Assembly (NCBI GenBank): GCA_003952965.2 | Contig: CM025853.1 | Span: 22,447,300 to 22,511,299 of the forward strand | Reading direction: 5' to 3' | From: Morella rubra | Lineage: Eukaryota; Streptophyta; Magnoliopsida; Fagales; Myricaceae | Length of the DNA: 64,000 nt | Shown here: positions 36,172 through 46,615 of the stretch, one piece after another | Layout: every line of letters starts with the position of its first letter | Numbering within the stretch: position 1 is the first letter of the stretch | Position numbers and translations under genes: made by a program | Notes under the pieces: generated by a model | The model's input: only the letters and a program-made list of their open reading frames with translations | What the model was told of the DNA's origin: nothing | Databases searched by the model: none

Positions 36172-36468
36172 GGCTTAATTGCTCCACGTGTCCTCGTGGT
36201 TTAACGTTCTCTTAAAAAAGTCCCTATTGCCATTTGACGTGGCGCCATTTGGAGAGAGAGAAAATGAAAGGCAGTGTCAGCGTGTTGTTGGTGCTTACGT
36301 GAGCTCCGTTAGTCATATCGACAGATTCTATTAAGTCAAAGGAGTCGAATTAACGGAGGCAAATAATTAGAAAACTTATTAACCCCAGGGACCAGTTTAA
36401 TCTAAAGTGAACCATAAGATTTTTTTGAGAAAACGTTAAACCATAGGGACCTGTAGAGCAATTAAGCC
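36172..36468. mobile_element. MITE family A, copy 2
   Basis: About 297 bp. Left end GGCTTAATTGCTCCACGTGT with GTGGTTTAACGTTCTC; right end GAAAACGTTAAACCATAGGG with AGAGCAATTAAGCC. The same family as 35323-35614. A TAA lies close on each side, which would fit a 3-bp target duplication, but this is not certain. Confidence 0.8.
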
Positions 36469-38498
36469 TAAAAAATACTAGTCATAAGTCAATTTTTGCT
36501 CGATTTGATATTCATGAAGAGATTTCAGGAAAGAACAAATGAATTACTTGTTAATAACTGTAGGCCTCTTGCTTTGTTCTTTTTTCTCTCTCTCTCTATC
36601 TCTCTCTTTTTTTCTTCTTTTGACTGGTGTATACAGTATATCTGGTGAATATAGATGTGGCTGTTTGAACATTTGAGAAAGGAAAAATTCCACTGAACTA
36701 TGGCAGACATCTCTGGCATAAATGCAAGGATGTTGTATAGCTGATATAGGATGTTGTGGAATAGGATTTGATTCTACAAGCAGTTCGGTACAAACAGAAG
36801 GATCGGAACTTGCTGATAGGAAAGGCGAGATAAACAAAGCAAAGCTAAGAGCACCGTAAATTGGCAGGCAGAATAGAGTAGATTGTTGAATTCCCAAAAA
36901 CAGCAAGATTATCAATCTTCCTAGCTATTCATGACAAGCTCCGAGAGGGCATAATTTTAAAGATCATCCACACTACGGAAATATGACAGCCCATGGAGAC
37001 TAAATATTCTGTAGAAGACAATTGCTTAGGCTTATACCCAAGCAGTGGCAGGAATAGATTAAAATCAAGTGAGAACAATCAATCTGTAAATAAATATCAT
37101 TTTTCAATGACTTAAAGTTGAGATCTTCTGAATTGAAACTTAGGTGATTAGAAAGCATTATCAATAATTAGAGACTTATTTGAATAACGGTCAGAACTAA
37201 TACTCTGAAGAGACTAAGCTTATTGCAATACCAACTAGGAATAAGAAATCATCAACCGAATATGGGACACTGTTCCAGGTTAAAAGTTTCAAGTTTCTAT
37301 GTCTTTCTTACTCTCAAATCAGAACAAGAGAATAAACTTTCTTCTAGGATTAAATACACTTTCTGTTTCCCAAGTATAGTATCATTTATACTTTTCACCT
37401 TCCACTGCCTAACTTTAAAACATTGCAAACTCAAACTACTGATGACTGATACTTTTCACCCCACGGAAATTTTATGTACTAGGTATGTGAGCTTAGATAT
37501 CGGTAAGTGCAATATCTAAAAGTTACGTAGTTTAACATACAAAGTGCAAACGATAGCACAATGTGAAAGAGTGAAAAGTACAGTTACCTTAAATAAGATA
37601 ACAGTCAGCTGGGTTTGTGGTTTTGAAGAGAGAAGAGAGAGAGAGAGAGAGAAGAGAGAGAGAGAATCACAGTAAGACAAAGTGACCACCTTTTCGTCTA
37701 GTTTTAGATGAAGAGCGAGAAGCATCAAGCATTGGTAGTTTAAGAGTAAAATCTTTTAAGTTAATATTTTAGGGTACAAAGTACAAATATCCCTTCAGTT
37801 TATTGGTAAAAAAATGTATGCAACCCTTTTATTTTCAATGCGCTCATACATATTTGTATATCTGGTCTTAATCTTTTGCCATTCTACACCTAAAACTTCA
37901 ATGTCATAAAGGCATTACACATTGCTCCGTTTCAAATGCTTTGATAACACAGCCAGACCACATGTCTTTGGAAAGGGTCACAAATTATTGTCTCCTAAAT
38001 ATAAAGACTGGACCTCTCTTTGCCCGGTCCTTCAATTTATATGCACTCTAGGTTCTTCCTTCAAGATTTTCATTGTGTCCTGTAAAATTATATGCAGGAA
38101 AGAAGAAAAGTTCATCCCTCGATGTTTGCCTCAATAGTTAGCGCCATGCACTCTACTCAGATTTATCCTCCTTATGACAATTTGAACATCTAGTACCATA
38201 AATAGTATCTTCGCATCCTTCTATCCTCCCTTCTTTATTCTGCAAAACACATAGAAGACCTTCACAAAGACCTTCATATGCCTTATATTATCTGGGAAAA
38301 AGTATATGATAGGGTTCCAAGGAGGTAATGCCCTAGGTCTTAGAAAAAAAAGTATGTTCCAATTTTGTATGTCAATGTCAAAAAAATATGTACGCGGGAG
38401 AAAATAACCCATAAAGAACTTTTGGAAGAATGCCCAAGAGTTTCCAGTTGCCATAGGATTACATCAAGGATGGACTTTGAGTTATCTATTTGTTTCAA
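36469..38498. other. Gene-free region with CT/GA microsatellites
   Basis: Contains a CT-rich tract near 36583-36612 and (GA)n runs near 37627-37667. Short open frames across them are low-complexity artefacts. I see no recognisable gene. Confidence 0.5.
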
Positions 38499-38780
38499 GG
38501 GGAAAAGTCACTTTGAGCCCTCGAACTACCAAAGCAATTTCAAACAAAACCCAAAACTACCAATCTTGTCATATTAAGTCAACTAACTTCCATAATCAAT
38601 CAAATTAAACCCTTTGTCCAGATTTACTGTCCAAACTGATGGAACCTTGGTCACACGCACCGCACATGACATTTTTTCTGCTTGATCTGACCAATATGCC
38701 CTAAATCTCAAAGCACATAGTAGTTTGGGGTTCTGTTTGAAATTGCTTTGGTAGTTCGAGGGTTTAAAATTACTTTTCCC
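38499..38780. mobile_element. MITE family B, copy 1
   Basis: About 282 bp with long terminal inverted repeats: GGGGAAAAGTCACTTTGAGC then CCTCGAACTACCAAAGCAAT at the left is matched by the complement of ATTGCTTTGGTAGTTCGAGG then GTTTAAAATTACTTTTCCC at the right. The interior carries CCAAACTGATGGAACCTTGG-type sequence shared with the tandem array at 39.6-40.5 kb. Confidence 0.85.
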
Positions 38781-39618
38781 TTTATATTAAATTGTAAAAA
38801 AAAAAAGAGAACAAAAATGAATAGACGGAAAACTCAACAACATAAAAAATAAAGAATATACGATATATAAACTTAAATAAAGAGACTCTACACACCAAGT
38901 TTAGTTAACACAATCACCAGAAAAAAACACCACACGAAATAAAAATAAAAAGACTGTAAACAGAAAAGAGATAGAAAACCAAAAACCAAAGGATACCGTG
39001 GACGTATTAAGCGTAAAAAAAAAAAATTAAATAGTGTAGATGGTAAGCTTAAACGGCTAACAAATAAGTAGATGTGAGTCTTTTAATTAAGGAGAGTTTA
39101 TGCATAAGGCCTTATGTTTGGATCAATTAGCAACTAATAGATTTAATTTTGGAGACTTCATAAAGTGATCAAGTTAAACTGCCAGCTAAAATTACGGACT
39201 AAAAAAGTTGGGTGATTTAATAAGTTTTTTTGTAATAAAAAGCCTACGAATTAAAACTCTTCATACGCTATTTGAGGTAGCTTTTAAGTTAATTTTTTTA
39301 GTATTTGAATAATATTATACATTTTTTTAATATGGTATATTAAAAAAGATTTCGACGCCTCTATATTTCAACAAATCAATCGAGAAGATCACCTGTTTAG
39401 GCAACTCTGGACTCTTTTTGTGGTCATTCTGTGAACGTGGCATTAGTTATATAGGGGCTACAAAAAATGTGCCATGTGAGCGCCAATCAGAGATTGGGAG
39501 GCCACGTTAGAGGCCTTTCAAGTCAGCATGACCACATCCAAATATTTAACCCATTGCCCTCTCTTGATAAAAAAAAATGGCCAATTTCGTTTGAAGAAAA
39601 CCCTAGCCATTCCTTTCC

Positions 39619-40460
39619 ATACCCCACCCCCGTGATCCAACCCATCAGCGACCCCCATCAATGATCGCTAGACATCTGATCAGCTCTATATCAAGCAACG
39701 TCATCAGTTCAAAGTCAATCATCGTTGTTTCATTATCGATGTCTTTTGTCTCAATTTGATTGATTGTGGAAGTTGGAGAGCTTAATGTGTTAAAATTGGT
39801 AGTTTTGAGTCCTGTTTGAAATTGTCTAGGTAGTTTGAGAGCTCAAAGTGACTTTTCTCCTTAATACTATACGCTTTGAGGTCGAGGGTATGTTGGCCAA
39901 ATCAAGCAGAAAAAATGTCACGTGTGGTGAGTGTGACCAAGATTCCGTCAGTTTCGACGATAAATCTGGACGGAGGATACAATTTGATTGATTTTCCATA
40001 CCCCACCCCCGTGATCCAACCCATTAGCGACCCCCATTGATGATTGCCAGACATCTAGTCAGCTCTATATCTACCAACGTCATCAGTTCAAAGTTGTCGT
40101 TTTTTCATTATCAATGTCATCTGTCTCAATTTGATTGATTGTAGAAGTTAGAGAGCTTAATGTGTCAAGATTGGTAGTTTAGAGTCTTGTTTGAAATTGT
40201 CTAGGTAGTATGAGGGCTCAAAATAACTTTTTCCCTAAATAATACTATGCGTTTTAAGTTGAGGGTATGTTGGTCAGATCAAGCAGAAAAAATTTCACGT
40301 GGGGTGTGTGACCAAAGTTCCGTCAGTTTCTACGGTAAATCTGGATGGAGGACTCAATTTGATTAATTGTGGAAGTTGGAAAGCTTAATGTGTCAAGATT
40401 GGTAGTTTGGGGTCCTGTTTGAAGTTGTCTTAGTAGTTCGAGGGCTCAAAGTGACTTTAT
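39619..40460. repeat. 379-bp tandem array, about 2.2 copies, carrying MITE-B ends
   Basis: ATACCCCACCCCCGTGATCC begins at 39619 and again at 39998, and the following about 379 bp repeat with roughly 10% difference. A third partial unit (about 40350-40460) repeats only the AATTTGATTRATTGTGGAAG to GGGCTCAAAGTGACTT part. Each unit includes the right half of MITE family B (TTGGTAGTTT, GTCCTGTTTGAAATTGTCT, GTTTGAGAGCTCAAAGTGAC) and the TCCGTCAGTTTC segment from its interior, so the amplified unit contains a partial MITE and adjoining DNA. Confidence 0.8.
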
Positions 40461-41603
40461 CCCTTGTTTCAATTAAGGATGAACCTACTAGATATTCAGG
40501 ATGAGGTCCCTTAGTGCATATTGTTTGCAGATCGCATTATATTGATAACGGAACTATGTTAGTGCTAGAAGAGGATAAGAGAAAACGGGATCAGGATGTT
40601 TTGAACATATGCATTGGAGGCCTCTAACAAAAAACATGGGTAGAAGTTACAACACACAAAATATCATCACCAGAGACGTAAATGGATATAGGCCAGCCTC
40701 AATTAGTTCCAAAAACAGGTCAGTTCCTTAGCACACCATTAAAATATAATTTTTTAGCAATATCAATAGGCCCAAGCACCAAGCTAAAAGAAACTAACGA
40801 GAGGCCATGGAGGGTAAAGCCACTAACCATGACATGTGAAATGGAACTTCCAGCATAGTGACTTGCTAGATCACACATCTTGCAAAATACTCAAAACAAA
40901 AGCAAAGTGCAATCTATGCAGTCTGCCTAGCAGCTATTTTTAACTCCGTTACTCTTTAGCATTCGTGGGGAATATGCCCAAAGATATCTAAAGCAAAAAC
41001 CTCAAAAGAACAAAGAAGGCTTTAAAGGTAAAGTGTTTATTTTTAACTCCATTGCCCTTCAGCATTGGTGGGGAATTTACCGTGGATATCTTAAGCAAAT
41101 TCTTGTTCTGGTACACCGGAGGTTTTTGTGTGCATAAGTTAAGTGTTGTGGTGATAAGCATGTGACAGACAATTTGCACGTTTCCAGGTTGTGTAGAAGA
41201 TAAAACTTAAAAATCCTAATTATCTAGTGGGATTCCTGATGAGATAAAACACTACAAACACACTATTTGTGCAAAAAAATAAAGAAAATAGTTGTGCAAA
41301 CTAGAAAAAGGAGCAATAAGCAGGATGTCCTTGATGTTGTTGTGCATGATAGAAAACATTAAGTCTGCACTAATTCCATGGGTTATCAAAGATTCCAGTC
41401 ATTTGATGTTCAGAACTTTACTTTCTAACTTAGCTTTTCATAGGCTTTTAGGCTTACTCATCCAGAGTATTTGCTTTTAAATTTCTTCAATAAGCCGTTA
41501 GAATTTTGAGAGTCAATACCAGAATAGAATACATCAGGAAATCTATGGAGGGCAGAAATTGTACCTTGAAATACGCCGCCGAAATGTTTTAGACTGTGTT
41601 TCC
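40461..41603. other. Intergenic region 3' of the gene at 41.6 kb
   Basis: No recognisable gene. A short repeat pair lies near 40940-40965 and 41039-41064 (TTTTTAACTCCRTTRCYCTT, then AGCATTSGTGGGGAAT), about 99 bp apart. The part near 41603 is the likely 3' UTR of the minus-strand gene. Confidence 0.4.
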
Positions 41604-43133
41604 TTAATGGGGTTTGGGTCCACCGAACTTGAACTTTACTGCCCATCTTTTGTCTCGCAGTGCATTTGTGGTCAGTGCTTCACAATTGTTTCTTTCGATG
41701 TTCTTCTCTAAGGACTCATTTGTTAGCTCAGATTCACAATTATACTCAATATTGGCCAATCTTTCATTTCCTTCACCCCCTTGTTCTGGGGGCTTTGCTG
41801 GACCACATCCCAATATTCTGTTAATTCTATAAAGCTCCTCCAGAGTACAATTCTTGGCCGCGGATAAAATATCCACCATTGACCGCTTCTTATGTTGCCC
41901 TTTACGTCTTTTTCTCTTGTGCCTCAGCGTCTTGGAGGAAATCCATGATGTACTATTCTGGTGAACATTGAGGTGCAAACTAGGCATTCCGGTTGAAGGT
42001 CGAACTGTAGGGACTAGGACATCAGAAGCACTATCAGAAGTAAGGTGATCATTCTCTACAAGCAGCTTGCAGCTATTGCTAATAAGAGATAAATCAGAAT
42101 CCTGGCTGGAAACCTTTGATATTTCTTCATAAGAATATGCATCACACTCATTTTTTAAAAGTTTCTCCTCCTCAACTAAACATGGTACTTCACTATCAAG
42201 GGAATCAGCCTTGTCATTATCTTGTTTGGAAGACTTGAATCTTACACCCTGTCTGAGTGACTGAATAGCTGAACTGTGGGGTTCAAAGGGTGGCAATACA
42301 TCTCTGATACCGTGCTTGAAACAAATTCGCAGGTATTTCTCTGGGAATGGCCAACTAATTAAGATGTCTTTTTGACGAGATGCAAGAACATACTGTCTGC
42401 AATACAGACAGTTATCAGAAAGACGTGAATCCATTATTGGACAAAGTGCTTACACACAAAAATATAGAAAATTGTACTATTCCGCATAAAAAGATGTGGT
42501 GGGGTAAGTCAAGCAGTAATCAAAGCAAAAGGAAATCAAACCTCAAAAACGAGTACAAGGAGGACCTATCAGAATTTTAACGAATGCAGATAAAAAGCTT
42601 AAAATAGGACAATTGTTGGACACAAAAACCAAATGTAAGAAGGGGAATTTGCTCAGCAAAAGAGTCCTAAACTTCAACAAGATTGGAATTCAAACGCATG
42701 CCAAGTCGATAAACTAATGGATCAGAACATTTGACCAATATTCAGTTAGATCTTTAGTTAAGTCAAGGGTATACTCACCCATCTATTTGCATCATCCCAT
42801 GGGAAGCAGAGTTTTGGAACTCTTTCCATTCTTGAAATAATTAAGTCTAAGGAAAGCAAATTGCATAATGTCACTGACGAAATATCAATCGGCTCAGTAA
42901 AATGCAGTGCATGAGATCAAGTGCAACATCGAAGAACATGCAGTGCATAAAATACTGAGAAAAGAAGGTCAGAAAAGACAAAAAAAACATCAATAGTGAA
43001 AACCTATGTATGCTAAATGGAATCACCTTATGGAGAAGGACTGAATATCTCTTTCCACGCTATTGACGTTGAATCCAATTTGTTGTTGCAGAGAGGGCGT
43101 AGTCTCGGATGGGTTGTGCTGCTGAGGCAGCAT
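41604..43133 (-). CDS. Uncharacterised protein, at least three exons
   Basis: The large exon (42396-41604) starts after a good acceptor (TTGCAG) and runs 264 codons to the stop. It begins QYVLASRQKDILISWPFPEK, has a Ser/Asp-rich middle, a basic stretch near KTLRHKRKRRKGQHKKR that could be a nuclear localisation signal, the conserved-looking LEELYRINRILGCGPAKPPE, and ends VKFKFGGPKPH. The 52-bp exon at 42830-42779, ending GATGG before GTGAGT, reads WKEFQNSASHGMMQIDG and joins the large exon in frame. A first exon at 43133-43027 encodes MLPQQHNPSETTPSLQQQ and has a GTGATT donor, but its phase does not fit the next exon, so an exon is missing from my model, a splice site is wrong, or there is a lesion. 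I do not recognise the family. Confidence 0.6.
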
Positions 43134-44094
43134 TGTAGGAACGGCACGCGTTTTGATAAGAATCAAAACGTTAACAAGAAGAACGAACCCAGTTTATATT
43201 ATCAGTGCTGGTAAAATGATAACAATAACGAGACCAAGAGCTGACTTCCATAAAATTACGAACTATTAGAAGCAATCCTAGCCCCCTTTAACCCATAAAA
43301 ACAGACTCAGGGACTAGGATGCACGAAATCAGGAAGCAGGTGAGCGAAACATTGTGAGCCCATAAAAAAGAATAGAAAGAAATTGACGGAAAATGTCACA
43401 GTTTGTGACTTGTCGGGCGCACCAAGGTAGAGGTAGCTCGATAGACTGGTTTCGAATTTCTCAGGAAGATTGTGTCATCAAGCTCAGAGCTGGTGAGAGA
43501 AAAGAAAGTTAGGGTGAGAACGGGTATGGTTACGAAGAAGATGGTGACGATGGTGGTGAAGGAAAATAGCGAGTGTGAGAGAGAGCGAGAGTAATAGCAA
43601 GAGGGAGCAGAACAGGCACTATTGGCCGTTTCATTTATTTTTGTTTAATTTATAGGCGGCTGTTCTATTTACTTATCATATTGTCACCTTTTGTTTCTTT
43701 TTTTGTTTATATATTTTTAATAGAAATTTTAGGGTGAGGCTGCCATAGGATCAGTTGATACTACTCAATTATCTTCCCTGTTTCTACTTTCTTGGGCCCT
43801 CAAGCTAGCAAATGGGTGATTTTATTTTATTTTATTTTTTTATATAGTGATCAAGCTTAGATTTCTTACTCATCTGGTGTTTGACTCTTAGATACTATGA
43901 AGTACTAGTGTAATTTAACTTTGTGTTGGCACATTAGAAAATTCGAATTTCCACTCCAAATACAAAAAAGATAAATGCAAAACCATAGAGGCTTAAGTTG
44001 GATACTTACTAAATTATCAAATTGAGGTTATAATAATTTAAGGTAGTTTCGAAAATAACCTTGAAAATTTGCTTTTGAAGTTAAAGAGCATATG
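43134..44094 (-). promoter_or_regulatory. Upstream region of the uncharacterised gene
   Basis: On the minus strand, 43620-43490 is pyrimidine-rich (CT repeats), as in plant core promoters and 5' UTRs, and lies a few hundred bases before the proposed first exon at 43133. Farther left-to-right the sequence is AT-rich with no gene. Confidence 0.35.
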
Positions 44095-44790
44095 TGGGCC
44101 TAAGGGCCATAGCTTAGTCGTTGGAAGAAGTAAGAGATTCTAGTCCTAGTGTATCCCATGAGTGTTGGAATAGGAATTTGTAATAAGAGGAGAGTAAGGC
44201 TTTATAGTTGAGCAAATTTGGAAGAGGTAAGGATGAGGAATATAGAAGAATACCCTTTGATTTCTCAAACTTGGCCTGTTTTTTTTGGCTTGTATGGCTT
44301 GTATAAAATGACGGGGCTTTACTCCTTTATATAGGCTTACAAATTCAATCATAGTCACTCATTTCAACTAAAATATCTAGATATTTTTATGTCGCTTCTT
44401 AAAGAAATTCTAGATATTTATTACTCTTCAGATATTTTTGTAGCACTTTCTAAAAAAAAGGTTCTTTCACTTAACTCTAGATAGTTTCATAGAACTTTTC
44501 TATGAAGTGGTTGCTTTTTTTACTCTAGAGATTAATAGAACTTTCTAGAAAAGTGATTGTACTTCATTTCTCTAGAGATTTATAACATTTTCTAGAAAAG
44601 TTTCATACTCTATTGGGCCAAAATAAAGTTTGGAGCTCATCTTTCACTCTTGGGTCCAAATCAAATTTAACTTTCAATAATTAACAGGCATGAGTTTAAA
44701 TCAATAGCTTGTGAGTGAGTCCTTGATTGAATTAATACTCGTGTTGTAAAGCTGGTTCAAGGTTCTGAGATTTGTGGTTGGCACTTTACC
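44095..44790 (+). mobile_element. SINE-like repeat, split by an LTR insertion
   Basis: GGCCATAGCTTAGTCGTTGG followed by GATTCTAGTCCTAGTG resembles the A and B boxes of a tRNA-derived promoter, as in SINEs. The rest (TTTAAATCAATAGCTTGTGA, GTGAGTCCTTGATTGAATTA, CTGGTTCAAGGTTC) continues at 44695 after the insertion at 44163-44686. The right boundary is approximate. SINE identity is an inference from the promoter-like boxes. Confidence 0.45.
44163..44686 (+). mobile_element. Probable solo LTR inserted in the SINE-like repeat
   Basis: Starts TGTTGGAATAGG and ends AATAATTAACA. CATGAG occurs immediately left (44157-44162) and again 2 bp right of the end (44689-44694), consistent with a slightly eroded target duplication. 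A TATA-like CCTTTATATAGG lies near 44330. The right half carries four diverged repeats of a TCTAGA...AACTTTCTAGAAAAG type, including two perfect TTCTAGAA sequences (44543-44550, 44590-44597) that match a heat-shock-element core. Confidence 0.6.
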
Positions 44791-44944
44791 CTATCAATGT
44801 CTTTCTTAGCTAGATTAGTTTGGTCCGACCCCATGCACAAAATTTGAATGCAACAAACCCTTCTTATAATTACCCTAAAAAAAGTGTACATGTGGCTTCA
44901 GAGTATTAGCCTAAGGTTTATACACCAAACAAAAGTTTAATTAA

Positions 44945-45257
44945 GGGGAAACATCACTTTGAGCCCCTCAACTACCAAGCCAATTTCAAATAAAGGTCTA
45001 AATTTTCACTTTTGACACATTGAGCCTATAAACTATCAAATTTCATCAATTTGTCCCTTAAAAAAGATCTAACGATCAAACTCGTGCCACATGTGTTGTG
45101 AATGAGCCATGTAGCACGATTTTGACCCTTAGATTTTATTTCAAAGTACAATTTGATTAATTGTGAATGTTAGAGGGCTCAATGTGTTGAGATTAGTAGT
45201 TTAAACTCTTATTTGAAATTGCATTAGTAGTTAGAGGCCTCAAAGTGACATTTCCCC
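44945..45257. mobile_element. MITE family B, copy 2
   Basis: About 313 bp. Left end GGGGAAACATCACTTTGAGC then CCCTCAACTACCAAGCCAAT; right end ATTGCATTAGTAGTTAGAGG then CCTCAAAGTGACATTTCCCC. The same family as 38499-38780. TTAA precedes it, and TTAA follows one base after it. Confidence 0.85.
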
Positions 45258-45844
45258 TTTAAATAAGTATCTATTCTTCTTTGATATATTTCTTCTCGTC
45301 TTGATCTTCTTCAAATGCTTATTGTTCTAGTCCTTTCTACCACAATGAAATGTGAATTAATAGAGTCAAAATCCCGAGGTGCAAATGTATGTAATCTATT
45401 AATGATAGAAAACTTCCTCTTCCGTTATAATTAATTGATGAACTTATGGCCACAACCCCTACCTATCTTCAGATTAAGAAAATTTAGGAAAAAAAAAAAG
45501 AGATTAGTATCTTCTGTAATTTCCGGCTCAGATTGTACAGGGCAATTGAGGAAGAGATAGACTGAGTAGGTATCACACCATTTAATGCTACCAATTGTAG
45601 GATTTGTCCTGTCCAAACTTTACATGGGCAGTATTAAATAGTGTGGGGCTATAATGGACAACATTAAATAATGTCAAGTCTATCTGTTGATCTATCTCTC
45701 TCCGAATTACATCTCACTAGGGACATAAAATTATAGAGGGTGCATCCCCAAAAAAAAAAGTTACAGAAGAATGTAAAAGGCACACTATTATTCTTCCCAG
45801 CTTCGATCATGTGCCTCAAGCAATGGCGATGAAACTTTGAAGTT

Positions 45845-46615
45845 CTAAGACATTCTGTGTACAGATGGTCCCAGTCCCCTAAAAACTTGGGAACTGGTGC
45901 AAGCACGTCTACATTGATCCAGCTCTTGCTGGAGCTTCTCTATCATCTTATCCTTCTCAGCGACAATCTCCAAGAGTCTCCTGTGTTCTTCCCGCAGCGC
46001 CTCGAACTCGCACACTATCGCTTCAACCTGTGCTTCAATGGCCTCGTCACTTAGCTCGAAGGCGCTCTCCACAAGCCTGACAACACGCCACAAACTCACC
46101 ACAACAAGCAACCCACCTCCCCTCCTCTCCAGAAACGCTTCCAAAACCAGTGCCCCCGTAGAAACTACAACATCCACCACATAACCCGGGCGTCTGAAAA
46201 ACGAACTGCCTAGTCCTACGGCTAGAGCAACTGTTCTTGCGGAGAGCATGCTCAAGATTGCAATCCCTACCCAATGGTACCAAACTTTCTCTGGTTTGAT
46301 TCTTTTCGCAGGACATAAAATTAAAGAGGATGAGAGTTCAAGGATAGTGATTATAAGGTCCATAACAAGCAGCAAAATGGCAACGACACGAACTGAGGTG
46401 GATTCTAGAAAATTGGCCAACTGAGTCCTCCATGGTGCTCTATCCAGATCGTCTTGGGAACTGGTTTTAACGAAAAGCTGCCACCTTTGCCTTCTGTACC
46501 AGCTTATTACGAGATTTTGCACCGAGGATTCAAGGGAGTCTAGGGAAGATGAGTTGGTGGCAAGTTGTGGTTGCTGGATTTGAGAGGAACCATCGAAGGA
46601 TACTGTCTGTTGCAT
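45845..46615 (-). CDS. Plant Hv1-like voltage-gated proton channel
   Basis: Intact single exon, 256 residues, minus strand. A voltage-sensor-only protein: S1 at about 75-100 (AILLLVMDLIITILEL), S2 at about 112-135, S3 at about 139-163 (SFFRRPGYVVDVVVSTGALV), S4 at about 166-186 (LLVVVSLWRVVRLVESAFEL), then a coiled coil at about 190-237 rich in Glu, Lys and Leu. By alignment with animal Hv1, D86 matches the S1 selectivity aspartate, D148 the S3 aspartate, and R177 and R180 the second and third S4 arginines. The first S4 arginine position is Ser174, and the S2 glutamate position appears to be Arg127. The Ser/Gln-rich N terminus and the coiled coil agree with the family. It should conduct protons across a membrane and dimerise; which membrane is unknown. 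There is no pore domain, so it is not a K+ or Ca2+ channel. Confidence 0.85.
   Translation of the reverse strand: MQQTVSFDGSSQIQQPQLATNSSSLDSLESSVQNLVISWYRRQRWQLFVKTSSQDDLDRAPWRTQLANFLESTSVRVVAILLLVMDLIITILELSSSLILCPAKRIKPEKVWYHWVGIAILSMLSARTVALAVGLGSSFFRRPGYVVDVVVSTGALVLEAFLERRGGGLLVVVSLWRVVRLVESAFELSDEAIEAQVEAIVCEFEALREEHRRLLEIVAEKDKMIEKLQQELDQCRRACTSSQVFRGLGPSVHRMS

Noticed and set aside
44100-44160. tRNA gene from the A/B-box-like sequences
   Set aside because: No cloverleaf can be formed; better explained as a tRNA-derived SINE promoter.
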